Source of the DNA: Desulfolutivibrio sulfodismutans DSM 3696 | GTDB taxonomy: Bacteria > Desulfobacterota > Desulfovibrionia > Desulfovibrionales > Desulfovibrionaceae | Direction of reading: 5' to 3' | NCBI RefSeq assembly: GCF_013376455.1 | Contig: NZ_CP045504.1 | Coordinates: 1,157,501-1,221,500, forward strand | Length of the DNA stretch: 64,000 nucleotides | In this document: positions 30,864-40,897 of the stretch, piece by piece | Layout: each line of letters starts with the position of its first letter | Position numbering within the stretch: position 1 is the first letter of the stretch | Program-made: the position numbers and the translations under genes | The notes under the pieces: model-generated | Told to the model about the DNA's origin: nothing | Databases searched by the model: none | Seen by the model: only the letters and a program-made list of their open reading frames with translations

Positions 30864-32411
30864 ATGACCGACTTCACATCGACCCTGGGGAAACCCAATG
30901 CCGTGTCCATCGGATTTTTCTTTCTTTTCGTGGCCGCCACCCTGGTCATCACCTACTTCGCGGCGAAAAAAAGCAAGTCGGCCTCCCAGTTCTATGCCGC
31001 AGGCCGGAGCGTCACCGGCCTGCAAAACGGACTGGCCCTGGCCGGGGACTACATGAGCGCGGCCTCGTTTCTGGGCATCGCGGGGCTGGTGTCGCTGAAA
31101 GGTTACGACGGGCTCATCTATTCCATCGGATTTTTGGTCGGCTGGCCCATCGTCATGTTCCTCATCGCCGAACCCTTGCGCAACCTCGGCAAGTACACCT
31201 TCGCCGACGTGGTGGCCTACCGCCTGTCCCAAAAACCCATCCGGGTGGCAGCCTCGTGCGGCTCGCTCATGACCGTGGCCTTCTACCTCATCGCCCAGAT
31301 GGTGGGCTCCGGATCGCTGGTGCAGCTCATGTTCGGGCTGCCCTACGAGGCGGCGGTGGTGGTGGTGGGCGCGATCATGATCGCTTATGTGCTCTTCGGC
31401 GGCATGCTGGCCACCACCTGGGTGCAGATCATCAAGGCCGTGCTGCTTCTGGGCGGGGCCTCGGTCATCGTGTTCCTGGTGCTTTTCAAATTCGGATTCG
31501 ATCCCTCCAACCTTTTCGCGGCCGCCGTGGACAAATACGGCGACAAGGTGCTCGCCCCTGGTGGCATGGTGGCCAATCCCTGGGACGCCCTGTCCCTTGG
31601 CATCGCGCTCATGTTCGGCACGGCCGGGTTGCCGCACATCCTCATGCGCTTCTACACCGTGCCCGACGCCAAGGCCGCCCGCAAATCCGTGTTTTACGCC
31701 ACGGGATTTATCTCGTATTTCTACATCCTGACCTTCATCATCGGCTTTGGGGCCATGGTCATCGTGGGCCAGGATGTGGTGACCACGTTCGACAAAGGCG
31801 GCAACATGGCCGCGCTGCTCCTGGCCGAGGTCACAGGGGGCACCATGTTTCTGGGGTTCATCGCCGCCGTGGCCTTCGCCACCATCCTGGCCGTGGTGGC
31901 CGGGCTGACCCTGGCCGGGGCATCCACCTTCTCCCACGACCTGTACGTCAACGTGTTCAAGTCCGGAAAGGCCACGGAGGAAGACGAGGTGAAAATGGCC
32001 AAGCGAGGCACGATTTTCCTGGGCATCCTGGCCGTGGTCCTGGGCATCGCCTTCAAGGGGCAAAACGTGGCCTTCATGGTCGGCCTGGCCTTCGCCATCG
32101 CCGCCAGCGCCAACTTCCCGGCCTTGCTTTTATCCATCCTGTGGCGGCGCTTCAGCACCTTCGGCGCGACACTGAGCATCTACACCGGGTCCGTCCTGGC
32201 CGTGGGCCTGATCATCATCAGCCCCACGGTGTGGGTGGACGTCCTGGGCAACGCGCAGGCCATCTTCCCCTGGAAGAACCCGGCGCTCATCTCGCTTCCG
32301 GCGGCCTTTTTCGCCGGATGGCTGGGGTCGGTCCTTCGGCCCGAGCCCGACGCCGAGGAAAAATACGAGCAGCAGAAAATCCGCAACTATCTGGGCATGG
32401 GAGCGGAATGA
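30864..32411 (+). CDS. actP: Sodium:solute symporter, ActP-type acetate permease
   Basis: Secondary transporter of the SSS family (515 aa), predicted to take up acetate and possibly other monocarboxylates with sodium. About 13 hydrophobic segments run through it; [35 protein letters not shown] at the front is the SSS/ActP signature, followed by [20 protein letters not shown]. Placed behind a DUF485 gene, as usual for this subfamily. Its stop overlaps the ATG of the next gene (ATGA), so the DUF294 protein is co-translated with it. In sulfate reducers acetate may be a carbon source or an end product, so the direction is not certain. Confidence 0.9.
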   Translation: MTDFTSTLGKPNAVSIGFFFLFVAATLVITYFAAKKSKSASQFYAAGRSVTGLQNGLALAGDYMSAASFLGIAGLVSLKGYDGLIYSIGFLVGWPIVMFLIAEPLRNLGKYTFADVVAYRLSQKPIRVAASCGSLMTVAFYLIAQMVGSGSLVQLMFGLPYEAAVVVVGAIMIAYVLFGGMLATTWVQIIKAVLLLGGASVIVFLVLFKFGFDPSNLFAAAVDKYGDKVLAPGGMVANPWDALSLGIALMFGTAGLPHILMRFYTVPDAKAARKSVFYATGFISYFYILTFIIGFGAMVIVGQDVVTTFDKGGNMAALLLAEVTGGTMFLGFIAAVAFATILAVVAGLTLAGASTFSHDLYVNVFKSGKATEEDEVKMAKRGTIFLGILAVVLGIAFKGQNVAFMVGLAFAIAASANFPALLLSILWRRFSTFGATLSIYTGSVLAVGLIIISPTVWVDVLGNAQAIFPWKNPALISLPAAFFAGWLGSVLRPEPDAEEKYEQQKIRNYLGMGAE

Positions 32412-33538
32412 GGACAGAGACGCCCCCCCTCCCGGATGATCCGGGCAACGAGCTGCACCAGGTCGCGCAGCTTCTGGCCCGGCGGGGACAGCATCCGGCG
32501 CTTCTGCCGGAGGCCATCGCCAGGGCGGAGAGCGTCTCCGCCCTGGCCTTGCTTTTCGCGGATCTGCGCAGCATGGCCCTGTGCGGCGTGGAGGCGGGCA
32601 TCGCCTCCCGGACTCTGGGCCTGCTCATCAGCGAGGTGAACGACCACATCCTGGCCCGGACGGCCCGGATCGTCGAAGGCGGCATGGGCGGGCCGCTGCG
32701 GGACTTCTGCCTGGTGGCGCTTGGCAGCGAGGGTCGCCGGGAACAGTTTTTCGCCACGGACCAGGACAACGGCCTGATCCTGGCCGAAAGCGACGCCCCG
32801 GGCGGCGGTGGAGAGAGCGCCGTAGCCGCTTTTGGCCGGGAGTTCATTGCGGCCCTGACGGCCATCGGCTTTCCGCCGTGTGAAAACCGGGTGATGATCG
32901 ACAATCCAGACTGGCGAAAGCCCCTGGAGCAATGGAAGGAGACCGTGGACGACGTGGTGCGGGAGCCGGACGGCCCGGGCATCCTGGTGTTGTCGCTTCT
33001 GGCCGACGCCCGGCCCATAACCGGGAACGCGGCCCTGTGCCACGGGCTGGCGGCCCATCTGCGCAAGCGGGTGGCGGACTCGCCCGTGACCCTTGGCTAC
33101 ATGGCCCGGGAGGCCCTGCGCTTTCCGCCGCCCCTGGGTTTTTTCAACACGCTTGCGGTGGAGCGGTCCGGTCCGGACAAGGGCGGGCTGGATATCAAAA
33201 AGAGAGGGATTTTCGCCCTGGTCCAGGGACTGCGCACCATGGCCCTGGAGCAACGCCTCATGGCGACAGGCACTCCCGAACGCCTGGCGGCATTGGCCGA
33301 CCTGGGTATTTTTTCACCCCCCTTGGCAAAGCGCCTGCATGGGGCCTACGACGTCTTGCAGACCTTGCGCCTCCGCTTCCAGGCAAAGGCCATCCTCCAG
33401 GGGGAAACGCCACGCAACACGATCTTCCCGGACAATCTGGACAACCTCGAACGCGACCGCCTCAAGGACAGCCTGCATGCCGTGATCGAATTCCAGGAAC
33501 TGGTGTACGCCCGTTACGGGCTGCACCTGTTTCCGTAG
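32408..33538 (+). CDS. DUF294 nucleotidyltransferase-like regulator
   Basis: Protein of 376 aa: an N-terminal helical part, the DUF294 nucleotidyltransferase domain with a full GSxGRxE...DQDN motif ([18 protein letters not shown], residues about 105-122) and a C-terminal DUF294_C helical domain ending near residue 370. It lacks the CBS and cNMP domains of its sister at 28139-30070. The start overlaps the actP stop by ATGA, implying a stoichiometric or functional link to the permease. The motif is that of GlnD/GlnE-type enzymes that transfer UMP or AMP to proteins, so covalent control of acetate uptake or an acyl-CoA synthetase is a testable idea; no activity is known from the sequence. Confidence 0.8.
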   Translation: MRTETPPLPDDPGNELHQVAQLLARRGQHPALLPEAIARAESVSALALLFADLRSMALCGVEAGIASRTLGLLISEVNDHILARTARIVEGGMGGPLRDFCLVALGSEGRREQFFATDQDNGLILAESDAPGGGGESAVAAFGREFIAALTAIGFPPCENRVMIDNPDWRKPLEQWKETVDDVVREPDGPGILVLSLLADARPITGNAALCHGLAAHLRKRVADSPVTLGYMAREALRFPPPLGFFNTLAVERSGPDKGGLDIKKRGIFALVQGLRTMALEQRLMATGTPERLAALADLGIFSPPLAKRLHGAYDVLQTLRLRFQAKAILQGETPRNTIFPDNLDNLERDRLKDSLHAVIEFQELVYARYGLHLFP

Positions 33539-33652
33539 GGTGTCCGGGCGGGGCTGCCCGCCCAGACTCCAGTCCATCCGCATTCCCTCGAGACCTTTCG
33601 CAGCACGGGTCTGCCCTGACCGCCGCGCGGTCAGGCGTCGCACCGGAAGAGA

Positions 33653-35749
33653 TCAGCCGAATCTTCCGGGCAATTTCGGACGTCGACCCGGAGCGGCCGC
33701 AAGCTCCCGGCTGCCATCCCCGGCCTGCATGTCGTCGATGAGGCGGCGCAAAATCTGCGTCTGTTCAGTCAACCCGGTCAGGGCCTCGGCGGATTGTTGC
33801 AAGGCGTCGGCCGTCTGGGCGGAAATACGGTTGATGTCCACGACGCTACGGTTGATTTCCTCCGTCGTGGCGGATTGTTCCTCCGAGGCCGTGGCGATGG
33901 AGCGCACCTGATCCGTGGTCTGGACCACGAGGTCCACGATGGCCTCCAGGGCACGGCCGGACTGCCCGGCAAGCCCCGTGGCGTCGTCAATGCGCCGCAC
34001 CGTCTGATCCACGTTGTCGATGTTTTTGCTCGTGCCCTGCTGGATGCCGACGATGGCGTCGCCGACCTCCTTGGTGGCGGCCATGGTCTTTTCCGCGAGC
34101 TTTCTGACCTCGTCGGCCACCACGGCGAAACCGCGTCCGGCCTCCCCCGCCCTGGCCGCCTCGATGGCGGCATTGAGCGCCAGCAGATTGGTCTGGTCGG
34201 CGATGTCGGAAATCACATTCATGATCTGGCCGATGCCCTGGGCCTGCTGGCCCAACCGGGTCATGTCGTCCTTGAGTTGCAGGGCGTTCGTTTGGACGTC
34301 GCCGATGCTGCGAATGACCTGGGCCACGATGCTCGACCCCTCGTCGGCCTTTTGCCGGGCGTCGGTTGCGGTGCGGGCGGCCTGGGCCGCGTTTTGGGCC
34401 ACCTCGATGACCGTGGCGTTCATCTCCTCCATGGCCGTGGCGGTTTCGGCCACCCGGTTCGACTGCTCCTGGGAGCCCTGGCTGGATTGCTCGATCTGGC
34501 CGGAAATGGACTGGGACGCGGCGGTGACGGCGTCGACGACGCCTTCCAGTTGCTCGGCCGCCTGAAGCATCCCCTCCTCCTTCGCCTTTTCCGCCCGTTC
34601 CCTGGCCTTTTCCGCCTCGGTCATGGCGACAGCGGCCTTTTCCGACTCCGCAGCCGCCACCCGGCCCTTCTCCTCGGCCTCGCCGATTTTGGCCTTGAGG
34701 TTGCCCACCATCTTGGCCATGGCCCGTTGCAGGCGGCCGATCTCGTCGTTGCGGTTGACGTCCAGGGGGGCGTCCAGGTCGCCATCGGCAATGCGCGTGG
34801 ACGCGCCGACCAGGGAGCCGATGGGCCGAAGCACGTTGATGGACAGGATGATCAAAATGCCCACGGCCAAAATCACGGCCTGGCCTGCCGACAGGGAGAG
34901 GATGAGCAGTCCCAGGCTGCGGGCGTCGGCAAAGGCCGCGTCCTTGTTGACGACCATGCCGATGATCCAGCCGGTGGTCTTGGATTTCTCGAAAAGGATC
35001 AGCTTTTCAACTCCCAGCGACACGACATCGAGGCTGCCGCTTTGCTGGGAGGCGATTTTTCCGCCGTAGTCCGTCTCCTTGATGATATTGAGCTTGCCGA
35101 TCAGCTTGCTGTCCGGGTGGGCGAGAACCAGTCCGTCAGGGGCCAGGACAAAGGCATACCCGGCAGGCGTGTCCAACGGCTTGACGAAGTTGTCCGTGAA
35201 GACGCCGATCTTGACGCCCGCCGAGATGATGCCGACGATCTTGCCGCCCTGGCGCACCGGCGCGGAGATGACGAAGACGGCCTCCCCGCTGTCTACGCTG
35301 AAAAGCGGGTTGGAAATAAAGTTATCCCCCGCGATGGCTTTTTGAAAATATTCCCGTTTTTCCAGATTGACGCCGATGAGTTTGACATTGGTGCTGCTGA
35401 CCACGACGCCTTGCGGGTTGACGAATAAAATGCTGTCGAAGGTGGGATGCCGGGCGGCGCTGTCCTTGAGAAGCGCCACGGCGCGTTCCACGGCCGCCGG
35501 GTCGTCCGCGCCTGCGGTCAGGGCCTTGGCGAGTTCCTCCGTCTTGGAAAGGGTGATGATCTCGTTTTGCGCCCCGTCCACCCACAGTCCGATGGCGGAA
35601 AGCAGGGAGCCTGCCGTACTCTTGGCCTTTTCAACGGCGACAGCAGATAATGACTCGGTGCTGCGCTGGTAGGTCAGCCACGTCGAGATGGACATGCCGA
35701 GTATGATCAAGGCCAGGGTGGGAAGGATGAATTTCATCTTGAGGGTCAT
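33653..35749 (-). CDS. Methyl-accepting chemotaxis protein with periplasmic Cache domain
   Basis: Chemoreceptor of 698 aa. A first transmembrane helix (residues 8-28), a periplasmic region of about 250 residues with dCache-like ligand-domain features ([60 protein letters not shown]), a second TM (about 285-305), a HAMP domain ([23 protein letters not shown]), then the long cytoplasmic signalling domain with the hairpin tip ([21 protein letters not shown]). Double Cache receptors bind small organic acids, amino acids or similar ligands. Its start at 35749 has AGGGAAAC upstream; it stands alone on the minus strand, convergent with the actP operon. Confidence 0.93.
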   Translation of the reverse strand: MTLKMKFILPTLALIILGMSISTWLTYQRSTESLSAVAVEKAKSTAGSLLSAIGLWVDGAQNEIITLSKTEELAKALTAGADDPAAVERAVALLKDSAARHPTFDSILFVNPQGVVVSSTNVKLIGVNLEKREYFQKAIAGDNFISNPLFSVDSGEAVFVISAPVRQGGKIVGIISAGVKIGVFTDNFVKPLDTPAGYAFVLAPDGLVLAHPDSKLIGKLNIIKETDYGGKIASQQSGSLDVVSLGVEKLILFEKSKTTGWIIGMVVNKDAAFADARSLGLLILSLSAGQAVILAVGILIILSINVLRPIGSLVGASTRIADGDLDAPLDVNRNDEIGRLQRAMAKMVGNLKAKIGEAEEKGRVAAAESEKAAVAMTEAEKARERAEKAKEEGMLQAAEQLEGVVDAVTAASQSISGQIEQSSQGSQEQSNRVAETATAMEEMNATVIEVAQNAAQAARTATDARQKADEGSSIVAQVIRSIGDVQTNALQLKDDMTRLGQQAQGIGQIMNVISDIADQTNLLALNAAIEAARAGEAGRGFAVVADEVRKLAEKTMAATKEVGDAIVGIQQGTSKNIDNVDQTVRRIDDATGLAGQSGRALEAIVDLVVQTTDQVRSIATASEEQSATTEEINRSVVDINRISAQTADALQQSAEALTGLTEQTQILRRLIDDMQAGDGSRELAAAPGRRPKLPGRFG

Positions 35750-36475
35750 GGTGTTTCCCTACAGGCAAGAAGTTGGGACACAAACGACAAACATCCTCCA
35801 AATTGCGCAAACCATAACATACATATCAAGCCAACAACCTCTCATGCAAGAGAAAAAATGCCGTGCATATTTTATTGCCGGATAACACGAAATCCTCTTA
35901 TACATGGCAATATCGCTCTTTCCGTCATGGCGGTCGTCATGCACGGAAAAAGACTCGCCAATACTGACGATGTTGATTTTCAAATTCAAGACAGAGGGGA
36001 GGGACCATTCAAGTTGGTGAGACAAGAGGGAAGGCCAATTCGCAAGATCCTTCATCATCTTCAGAGAAAGCTGACACGGCGGCAACCGCCGTAGCGATGC
36101 CGTAGCCACCCCGGGGATAGGTGCGGGACGTCACAGACCCGAAAAACACGGCCGACATGCCGAAAAACACGGCCGACATGCCGAAAAACGGGACGCCCGT
36201 CCCTGTCCCCTGTTTTCCGTCGGCCGCCGGAAAGCGCACACGCCGACCACGGCCATGGGCCGCGCCCCCGGAATCCGTGTCGGCGAATGGCAGGGCAAAC
36301 TCGCTGCCCGCCACCTTTTCCCCGAAACACCCTGCCGCCTGTTTCCGGAGCAAAGCGCTCGTGTGATGTTCCACAAATACGCATGTGCTTCGTTTGGCAG
36401 AAAGCAGCGTTATGTGGGCCAAGGCCGAGGAGCCACGACCACAAGCTACTACCCGGCTCTTTACGGAACGCGGCT
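35750..36475. other. Low-G+C intergenic stretch upstream of the chemoreceptor
   Basis: About 725 bases with no supported gene. Bases 35770-36030 are A+T-rich compared with all neighbours, including the likely promoter for the chemoreceptor; I found no exact sigma-28 or sigma-54 site. Bases 36139-36189 hold a tandem repeat listed separately. A GTG-started frame over 36121-36366 encodes the repeat as protein but has no ribosome binding site. Confidence 0.5.
36139..36189. repeat. Tandem 21-bp repeat
   Basis: Two complete copies of a 21-base unit (36139-36159 and 36160-36180, unit CCGAAAAACACGGCCGACATG) plus a partial third copy (36181-36189). The copies are identical. The stretch is non-coding as far as I can tell, and the low copy number would make it a possible size-variable marker. 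Confidence 0.85.
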
Positions 36476-37132
36476 CTAGGGCTTGCGCTGCCGCGCCGCT
36501 TCAGCCAGCCCGGCGGCGATGTCCCGGGCCAAGGCCGCCGCCAGACGGCTCTGGGCGTCCGTCAGGGCGGCGTAATCCGGCCCCTGGGCCGTGTCCGTCA
36601 GCTGCGAGGAGCGCCACAAGACCACCTCGCCCCCGGCGTCCAGCACCGCCCAATCGGCCTTCAGCACGGCCTGGCCGCCGAGGACGCCGTCGTAGCGCCG
36701 CACCTGGATGGTCACCTGCCGTTCAGGATGCATCCCCCCGGGCCAGGGGGAGGAGACCATGGGCCCGGCGCAGACCATGCCCGCCAGATTCTCCATGAGG
36801 ATGCGCTCGAAATTGTTGCGTACGGGCTCGATCCACTGATCGAACTCGGCCAGATGCATGGCCGTGCCCGCCCCGGCGGTGACGATCTGGGTCCGGTCCA
36901 GGTAGGCCGGAAACTCCACCGGGCCGATTCCCAGGGACGGGCAGGCCCCGGCATCGCCAGGGGTTCCCCCCGCTCCCTCCACGGCGGCCGGGATGGCGGT
37001 CAGGGAATAGAACCGGGTGGGGGGGCTCTTGCCGCATCCGGCCATGAGCAAAACCGCCGCCAGGATCGCCGCCAGGGGGGCCAGCCGGGCCAAGGCGGCC
37101 GGGCCGCCGTACTGTGTCTGCCTGTGGGACAT
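36476..37132 (-). CDS. pqiC: PqiC-like periplasmic transport lipoprotein
   Basis: Predicted lipoprotein (218 aa) of the PqiC/ABC-type transport auxiliary (DUF330) family. The signal peptide ends in a lipobox LMAGC with C33 and the mature protein starts with the family stretch KSPPTRFYSLTA. In other bacteria such lipoproteins sit at the outer membrane and assist MCE-type lipid transport. SD AGGAG overlaps the mlaD stop region, and it is the last gene of the mlaE-mlaF-mlaD group. The final 15 residues are basic. Confidence 0.8.
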   Translation of the reverse strand: MSHRQTQYGGPAALARLAPLAAILAAVLLMAGCGKSPPTRFYSLTAIPAAVEGAGGTPGDAGACPSLGIGPVEFPAYLDRTQIVTAGAGTAMHLAEFDQWIEPVRNNFERILMENLAGMVCAGPMVSSPWPGGMHPERQVTIQVRRYDGVLGGQAVLKADWAVLDAGGEVVLWRSSQLTDTAQGPDYAALTDAQSRLAAALARDIAAGLAEAARQRKP

Positions 37133-37135
37133 GGC

Positions 37136-38152
37136 CTATCTCCTCGGTCCTTTTCCCTGGATGAGCGCCTCGGGATGGCGCTCCAGATAATCGGCCAAGG
37201 CCCGCAGGGACCGGGCGGCAGTGGCGATTTCGCGCAGGGCGGCGTTCAAATCGGTCACGGTGGGGGAATCGGACCTGGTGAGCCGCTGGATGGACGCCAG
37301 GGCCGCCGAACCCTCCTTGAGGGTGGCGTCCAGCATGCCCAGGGTCTTTCCGGCCGCCGTGGACAGCCCGGACGTGCGCTGGTTCAAGTCCCGGGCCAGT
37401 TCGGTGTAGCTTTGGATGGCCACATCCAGATTTTGGGCCAGGGGATCGACCTTGTCCTGAAGTTCGCGCAAAAGCCCCTTGCCCGCATCCAGGGTCTTGT
37501 CCAGCTTGGAGGGCAGGGCCTGAATCTCCGGGGAATTGACGAGGCTGTCGATGCCGGTCACTGCGGCCGTAAGGCGATCCACCAGGGTCTCCAGGGGCAG
37601 TTTGGTCAGGGTCTGGGTCAGCTTCTCGAAGGCCGAGGGCACGGTGGGGATCTCGGGGAGCCCGCTGTCGCCCACCAGGCGCACGGCCGTGTCGGGCATG
37701 ATGTCCAGGGCCACGGCCAACTGTCCGGTGACGAAACTCTGGGTGACGAGCTGGGCCCGCAGCCCCCGCTCCACCAGCTTGGTCAAAAGCTCGTGCACGC
37801 TCTCCTGGCTGGCCTGGAGCAGGCTCTCGTCCTTGGGGGCTTTGGCCTTGTTCACGGTCATGCGCACCTTGCCGCCCTCGATCTCCACCACCACGGGGAT
37901 GTAGAAATGCAGATCCCCGGCGTCGGCGTCGATGCTGATTCCCGTGACCTGGCCGATGGGCACGCCGCGAAACAGGACGGGGGCCCCCACCTGAAGGCCA
38001 TTGACGGAATTCTCGAAGAACATGATGAATTCGTACTTGGGGGTGAAAAACATGCCCGATCCGAACACGATGACCGCACCCACGCCAAGGGCCACGGCCC
38101 CCAGGACAAAGGCTCCGATCATGCTTTTTTTGACTTTGCTGGCCACGACCAT
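37136..38152 (-). CDS. mlaD: MlaD-type MCE-domain protein
   Basis: Inner-membrane-anchored substrate-binding subunit (338 aa) of an Mla-like phospholipid transporter. One N-terminal TM helix (MIGAFVLGAVALGVGAVIVF) is followed by the MCE domain (residues about 40-120, SVNGLQVGAPVLFRGVPIGQVTGI) and then a long helical C-terminal part, typical of MlaD/Mce needles of larger type. CGGAGAAC precedes the ATG at 38152. It is followed after 3 bases by the pqiC gene. Confidence 0.9.
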   Translation of the reverse strand: MVVASKVKKSMIGAFVLGAVALGVGAVIVFGSGMFFTPKYEFIMFFENSVNGLQVGAPVLFRGVPIGQVTGISIDADAGDLHFYIPVVVEIEGGKVRMTVNKAKAPKDESLLQASQESVHELLTKLVERGLRAQLVTQSFVTGQLAVALDIMPDTAVRLVGDSGLPEIPTVPSAFEKLTQTLTKLPLETLVDRLTAAVTGIDSLVNSPEIQALPSKLDKTLDAGKGLLRELQDKVDPLAQNLDVAIQSYTELARDLNQRTSGLSTAAGKTLGMLDATLKEGSAALASIQRLTRSDSPTVTDLNAALREIATAARSLRALADYLERHPEALIQGKGPRR

Positions 38153-38178
38153 GTTCTCCGTTCGTTGCGCCGGGGCGG

Positions 38179-38940
38179 CTACTTTTCGCCCCTGGTCAGG
38201 AAATGCCGCAGATTGGCGTCGGTGGTGTTCTGCAAAAGCTCCTTGGGATCCCCGCTTGCGGTCATGGTCCGGGTCTCCACGTCAAGGAACACGCAATTGT
38301 TGCCGATGGCGAAAATGCTGGCCAGTTCATGGGTGACCACCACGATGGTGGCGTGCAGGCTGTCCCGGATCTCAAGGATCAATTCGTCGAGCAGATGGGC
38401 GCTGATGGGATCCAGCCCGGCCGAGGGCTCGTCGAAAAAAAGGATATCCGGGTCAAGGGCCATGGCCCGGGCCAGTCCGGCCCGTTTGACCATGCCGCCG
38501 CTAATCTCCGAGGGATAGAAGTCCTCGAAGCCCGCCAGCCCCACAAGGGCGAGTTTGAGCGAGGCCAGCTCCCGGATCTCCTTGGCGGGCAGCGTGGTGT
38601 ACTGCTGCAAGGGCATGGCGATGTTCTCGGCCAGGGTCATGGAGCTGAAAAGCGCGCCGCGCTGGTAGAGGATGCCCGTTTTGCGCAAAATGGCGTCCCG
38701 GCTGTCCTCGTCGACCTCCCACAGGCTGCCCTCCTGGTAAAGCACCTGTCCCTTGGCTGGCTCCTTGAGCCCCACCAAGACCCGCAACAGCGTGCTCTTG
38801 CCGCAGCCGCTGCCGCCCATGACGATGAAGATGTCCCCGCGCCGGATGGTGAAACTTAAGTCGCGCATGATGACGAAATCGCCATAGGACATGTCCAGGT
38901 TTTTCACCGTGATGCGCGGCGGGGCGAGATCCATGACCAT
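38179..38940 (-). CDS. mlaF: MlaF-type ABC transporter ATPase
   Basis: ATPase of 253 aa with Walker A GGSGCGKST, signature EISGGMVKRAGLARAM (canonical SGG at the C-loop), Walker B ILFFDEPSAGLDP and the H-loop in VVTHELAS. The extra domain contacts and the SGGMxKR signature are of the Mla/Mkl family. It powers lipid movement between the membranes with MlaE and MlaD. Alternative in-frame ATG at 38934 is possible; the upstream one (38940) has an AAAAGG SD. Confidence 0.93.
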   Translation of the reverse strand: MVMDLAPPRITVKNLDMSYGDFVIMRDLSFTIRRGDIFIVMGGSGCGKSTLLRVLVGLKEPAKGQVLYQEGSLWEVDEDSRDAILRKTGILYQRGALFSSMTLAENIAMPLQQYTTLPAKEIRELASLKLALVGLAGFEDFYPSEISGGMVKRAGLARAMALDPDILFFDEPSAGLDPISAHLLDELILEIRDSLHATIVVVTHELASIFAIGNNCVFLDVETRTMTASGDPKELLQNTTDANLRHFLTRGEK

Positions 38941-38958
38941 GGGCCTTTTCCGGACGCC

Positions 38959-40113
38959 CTAGACGCCCAGGATGTTGCACACCACGGTGATGATGGCCGT
39001 GGCGATGATGATGGCCAGGATGCTGGTGACCACGGCCGAGGTGGCGGCCTGGCCCACGGCCAGGGCGCTGCGGCCGCAACGCATGCCCCGATAGCACCCG
39101 GCCAGGGCCACCAATACCCCGAAAACCGTGCTGTGCACCAGCCCGATCCAGAAGTTGGCCAGGGGCACGGACTGCCAGGTGTTGGAGAAATACTGCACCG
39201 GATTGATGCCCAGCATCAGCGACCCCACGATGAACCCGCCCAAAACGCCCATGAGGTCGGCGTAGATGCACAAAAGCGGCATCATGAACACCAGGGCGAT
39301 CAGGCGCGGCAGGACCAGAAATTCCGTGGGCGAAAACCCGAAGGTGCGCAGGGCGTCGATCTCCTCGTTGACCTGCATGGTGCCGAGCTCGGCGGCATAG
39401 GCCGCGCCCGTGCGGCCGGCCATGATGATGCCGGTCATGATCGCGCCCATGACCCGGACCATGGCGATGCCCACGATGGTGGAGACGTAGATCTGGGCCC
39501 CGAACTGCTGGAGCTGGATGGCCCCCACAAAGGCCAGGATCAACCCCACCAGAAGGCTGATGAGGGACACGATGGGCAGGGCGTCGATCCCGGCCTGCTT
39601 GATGAGCAACATCAATTGGGAGCGCTGGAAAACGGCCCGCCCGCGCACGAAACTGCCGCAGGCCAGGGCCACTTCCCCTAAAAATTCCAAAAGATTGCTC
39701 ACCGACTGGCCGATCCCCAGGACCGCGCCGCCCACCCGGTCCAGGAAGGATTCGGACACGTCCGCCTTGGCCGCGCCCTTGCGCTCCGGCACCTTGACCG
39801 CCAGATCCATCAGGCTGCCCGCCCCCTCCGGAAGCCCCGTGGTGTCCGCGGCTACCCCGGCCGCCTCGGCCAGGCGCATGATCCGCAGGCAAAAGGCCAG
39901 AAGCCTGCTGTCCCAGCCCGTCACCCCGGCGGATTCGAAGGTCAGGGAGGCAGGCTTTTCGCTGCCCTGCATGGCCGTGGCCACCGCCTGGACATCCGGG
40001 ATTGCCGCCCCCATGCGCCAGTCCCCGGCCAGGGCCACGCGCACCGCCCCGCCGTCGCGGGTCACGGCGCAGGTGGCCAGGGGGGTCGTCTGGGATATCT
40101 GTTTTTTGGTCAT
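38959..40113 (-). CDS. mlaE: MlaE-type permease with N-terminal STAS-like domain
   Basis: Membrane subunit (384 aa) of the lipid transporter. The C-terminal 270 residues form the MlaE permease (GTMQVNEEIDALRTFGFSPTEFLVLPR is the family core, then ALVFMMPLLCIYADLMGVLGG). The N-terminal 110 residues resemble an anti-sigma/STAS fold (VALAGDWRMGAAIPDVQAV), like the fused MlaB+MlaE proteins found in many deltaproteobacteria, so no separate mlaB is needed here. No strong SD is visible at 40113. First gene of the minus-strand mlaE-mlaF-mlaD-pqiC transcript. Confidence 0.9.
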   Translation of the reverse strand: MTKKQISQTTPLATCAVTRDGGAVRVALAGDWRMGAAIPDVQAVATAMQGSEKPASLTFESAGVTGWDSRLLAFCLRIMRLAEAAGVAADTTGLPEGAGSLMDLAVKVPERKGAAKADVSESFLDRVGGAVLGIGQSVSNLLEFLGEVALACGSFVRGRAVFQRSQLMLLIKQAGIDALPIVSLISLLVGLILAFVGAIQLQQFGAQIYVSTIVGIAMVRVMGAIMTGIIMAGRTGAAYAAELGTMQVNEEIDALRTFGFSPTEFLVLPRLIALVFMMPLLCIYADLMGVLGGFIVGSLMLGINPVQYFSNTWQSVPLANFWIGLVHSTVFGVLVALAGCYRGMRCGRSALAVGQAATSAVVTSILAIIIATAIITVVCNILGV

Positions 40114-40503
40114 GGCTGTGGTCCACGCTGTTCGACGAGGCCGCGAAGACCCTTCAATGAGATGTTGTCTTTGTCAAGAAGAACCCGGCCACCCGAAAAG
40201 GATGCGCCATGCCCCCTGCCCCTCCCGCACACGTCCAATTTTTCATCTCTTCATCACGAAAGCGCCATCATGATTACCGTATGGTACGCGCGTGACGGGC
40301 GGGCCGCGACCTTGTTGCAGTTCGAAGCCCCATGCCGTCCCCCCCGGCCGAGGACCGTGCATCTGGGACGAAAGATGGTCATTTCGTCTCGACGGAAGAG
40401 GGAAAATGGGTCACTGTCGTCGCAATTTTCTGCAAAACAGTCGACGGACGCCCCATGCGACGTTTCGGCCGCCCCCTCTCCCGCATCCCAAGGAGGAAAC
40501 CAC
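40114..40503. other. Intergenic stretch between mlaE and the Nif11-like gene
   Basis: About 390 bases between divergent genes, apart from shadow frames without ribosome binding sites. It should contain the mlaE promoter and that of the small gene at 40504. The SD of the latter (AAGGAGG) is at about 40489-40495. I see no clear operator. Confidence 0.4.
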
Positions 40504-40686
40504 ATGAGCCAGGACGATATCGACCGCCTTATGGCCTATCTCCGCGAGCATCCCGAGGAAATGCAACGGGTCCACGCCATGCTGACCCGGGAAATCGTGG
40601 CCTTTGCGGCCATGAAGGGCTTCGAGATCACCGAGGAGGAGCTCAAGGCCAGGCAGGCATTGGTGCATCTGATCAACGGCACCTAG
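40504..40686 (+). CDS. Small Nif11-like leader peptide-type protein
   Basis: A 60-aa protein with a strong SD (AAGGAGG). It resembles the Nif11-related leader peptide domain: an amphipathic helical start (DIDRLMAYLREHPEEMQRV), then AAMKGFEITEEELKARQ, matching the family's A-x-x-x-GF-x-x-T/S-x-EEL pattern. There is no Gly-Gly cleavage site followed by a Cys- or Ser-rich core, it ends ALVHLINGT, and no RiPP modification enzyme or exporter is nearby. So it may be an orphan precursor-like protein or a Nif11-related housekeeping protein. Confidence 0.6.
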   Translation: MSQDDIDRLMAYLREHPEEMQRVHAMLTREIVAFAAMKGFEITEEELKARQALVHLINGT

Positions 40687-40897
40687 TGCGGCGTTCACAA
40701 AGCAACATGCCTGTTTTCGTGAATAAAAACCATAACTCAAAGGTGTTGCCGCTCGCCAAACCGTAACGGAAATTTCCGGACGCAACGCTAGCCAAACCAC
40801 CCAGGCACGGTTTCCGCCGACACGCTTCGAACCAGCAGCCCGCCGCGGCTGGCCGGGAAGACTGCTTCCTCCCGCCACGCGACGCCCAAGGAGCCTC

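Noticed and set aside
36121-36366. Small GTG-started frame encoding the 21-bp repeat (DPKNTADMPKNTADMPKN)
   Set aside because: No ribosome binding site, no homology, repeat-driven frame and low-confidence start.
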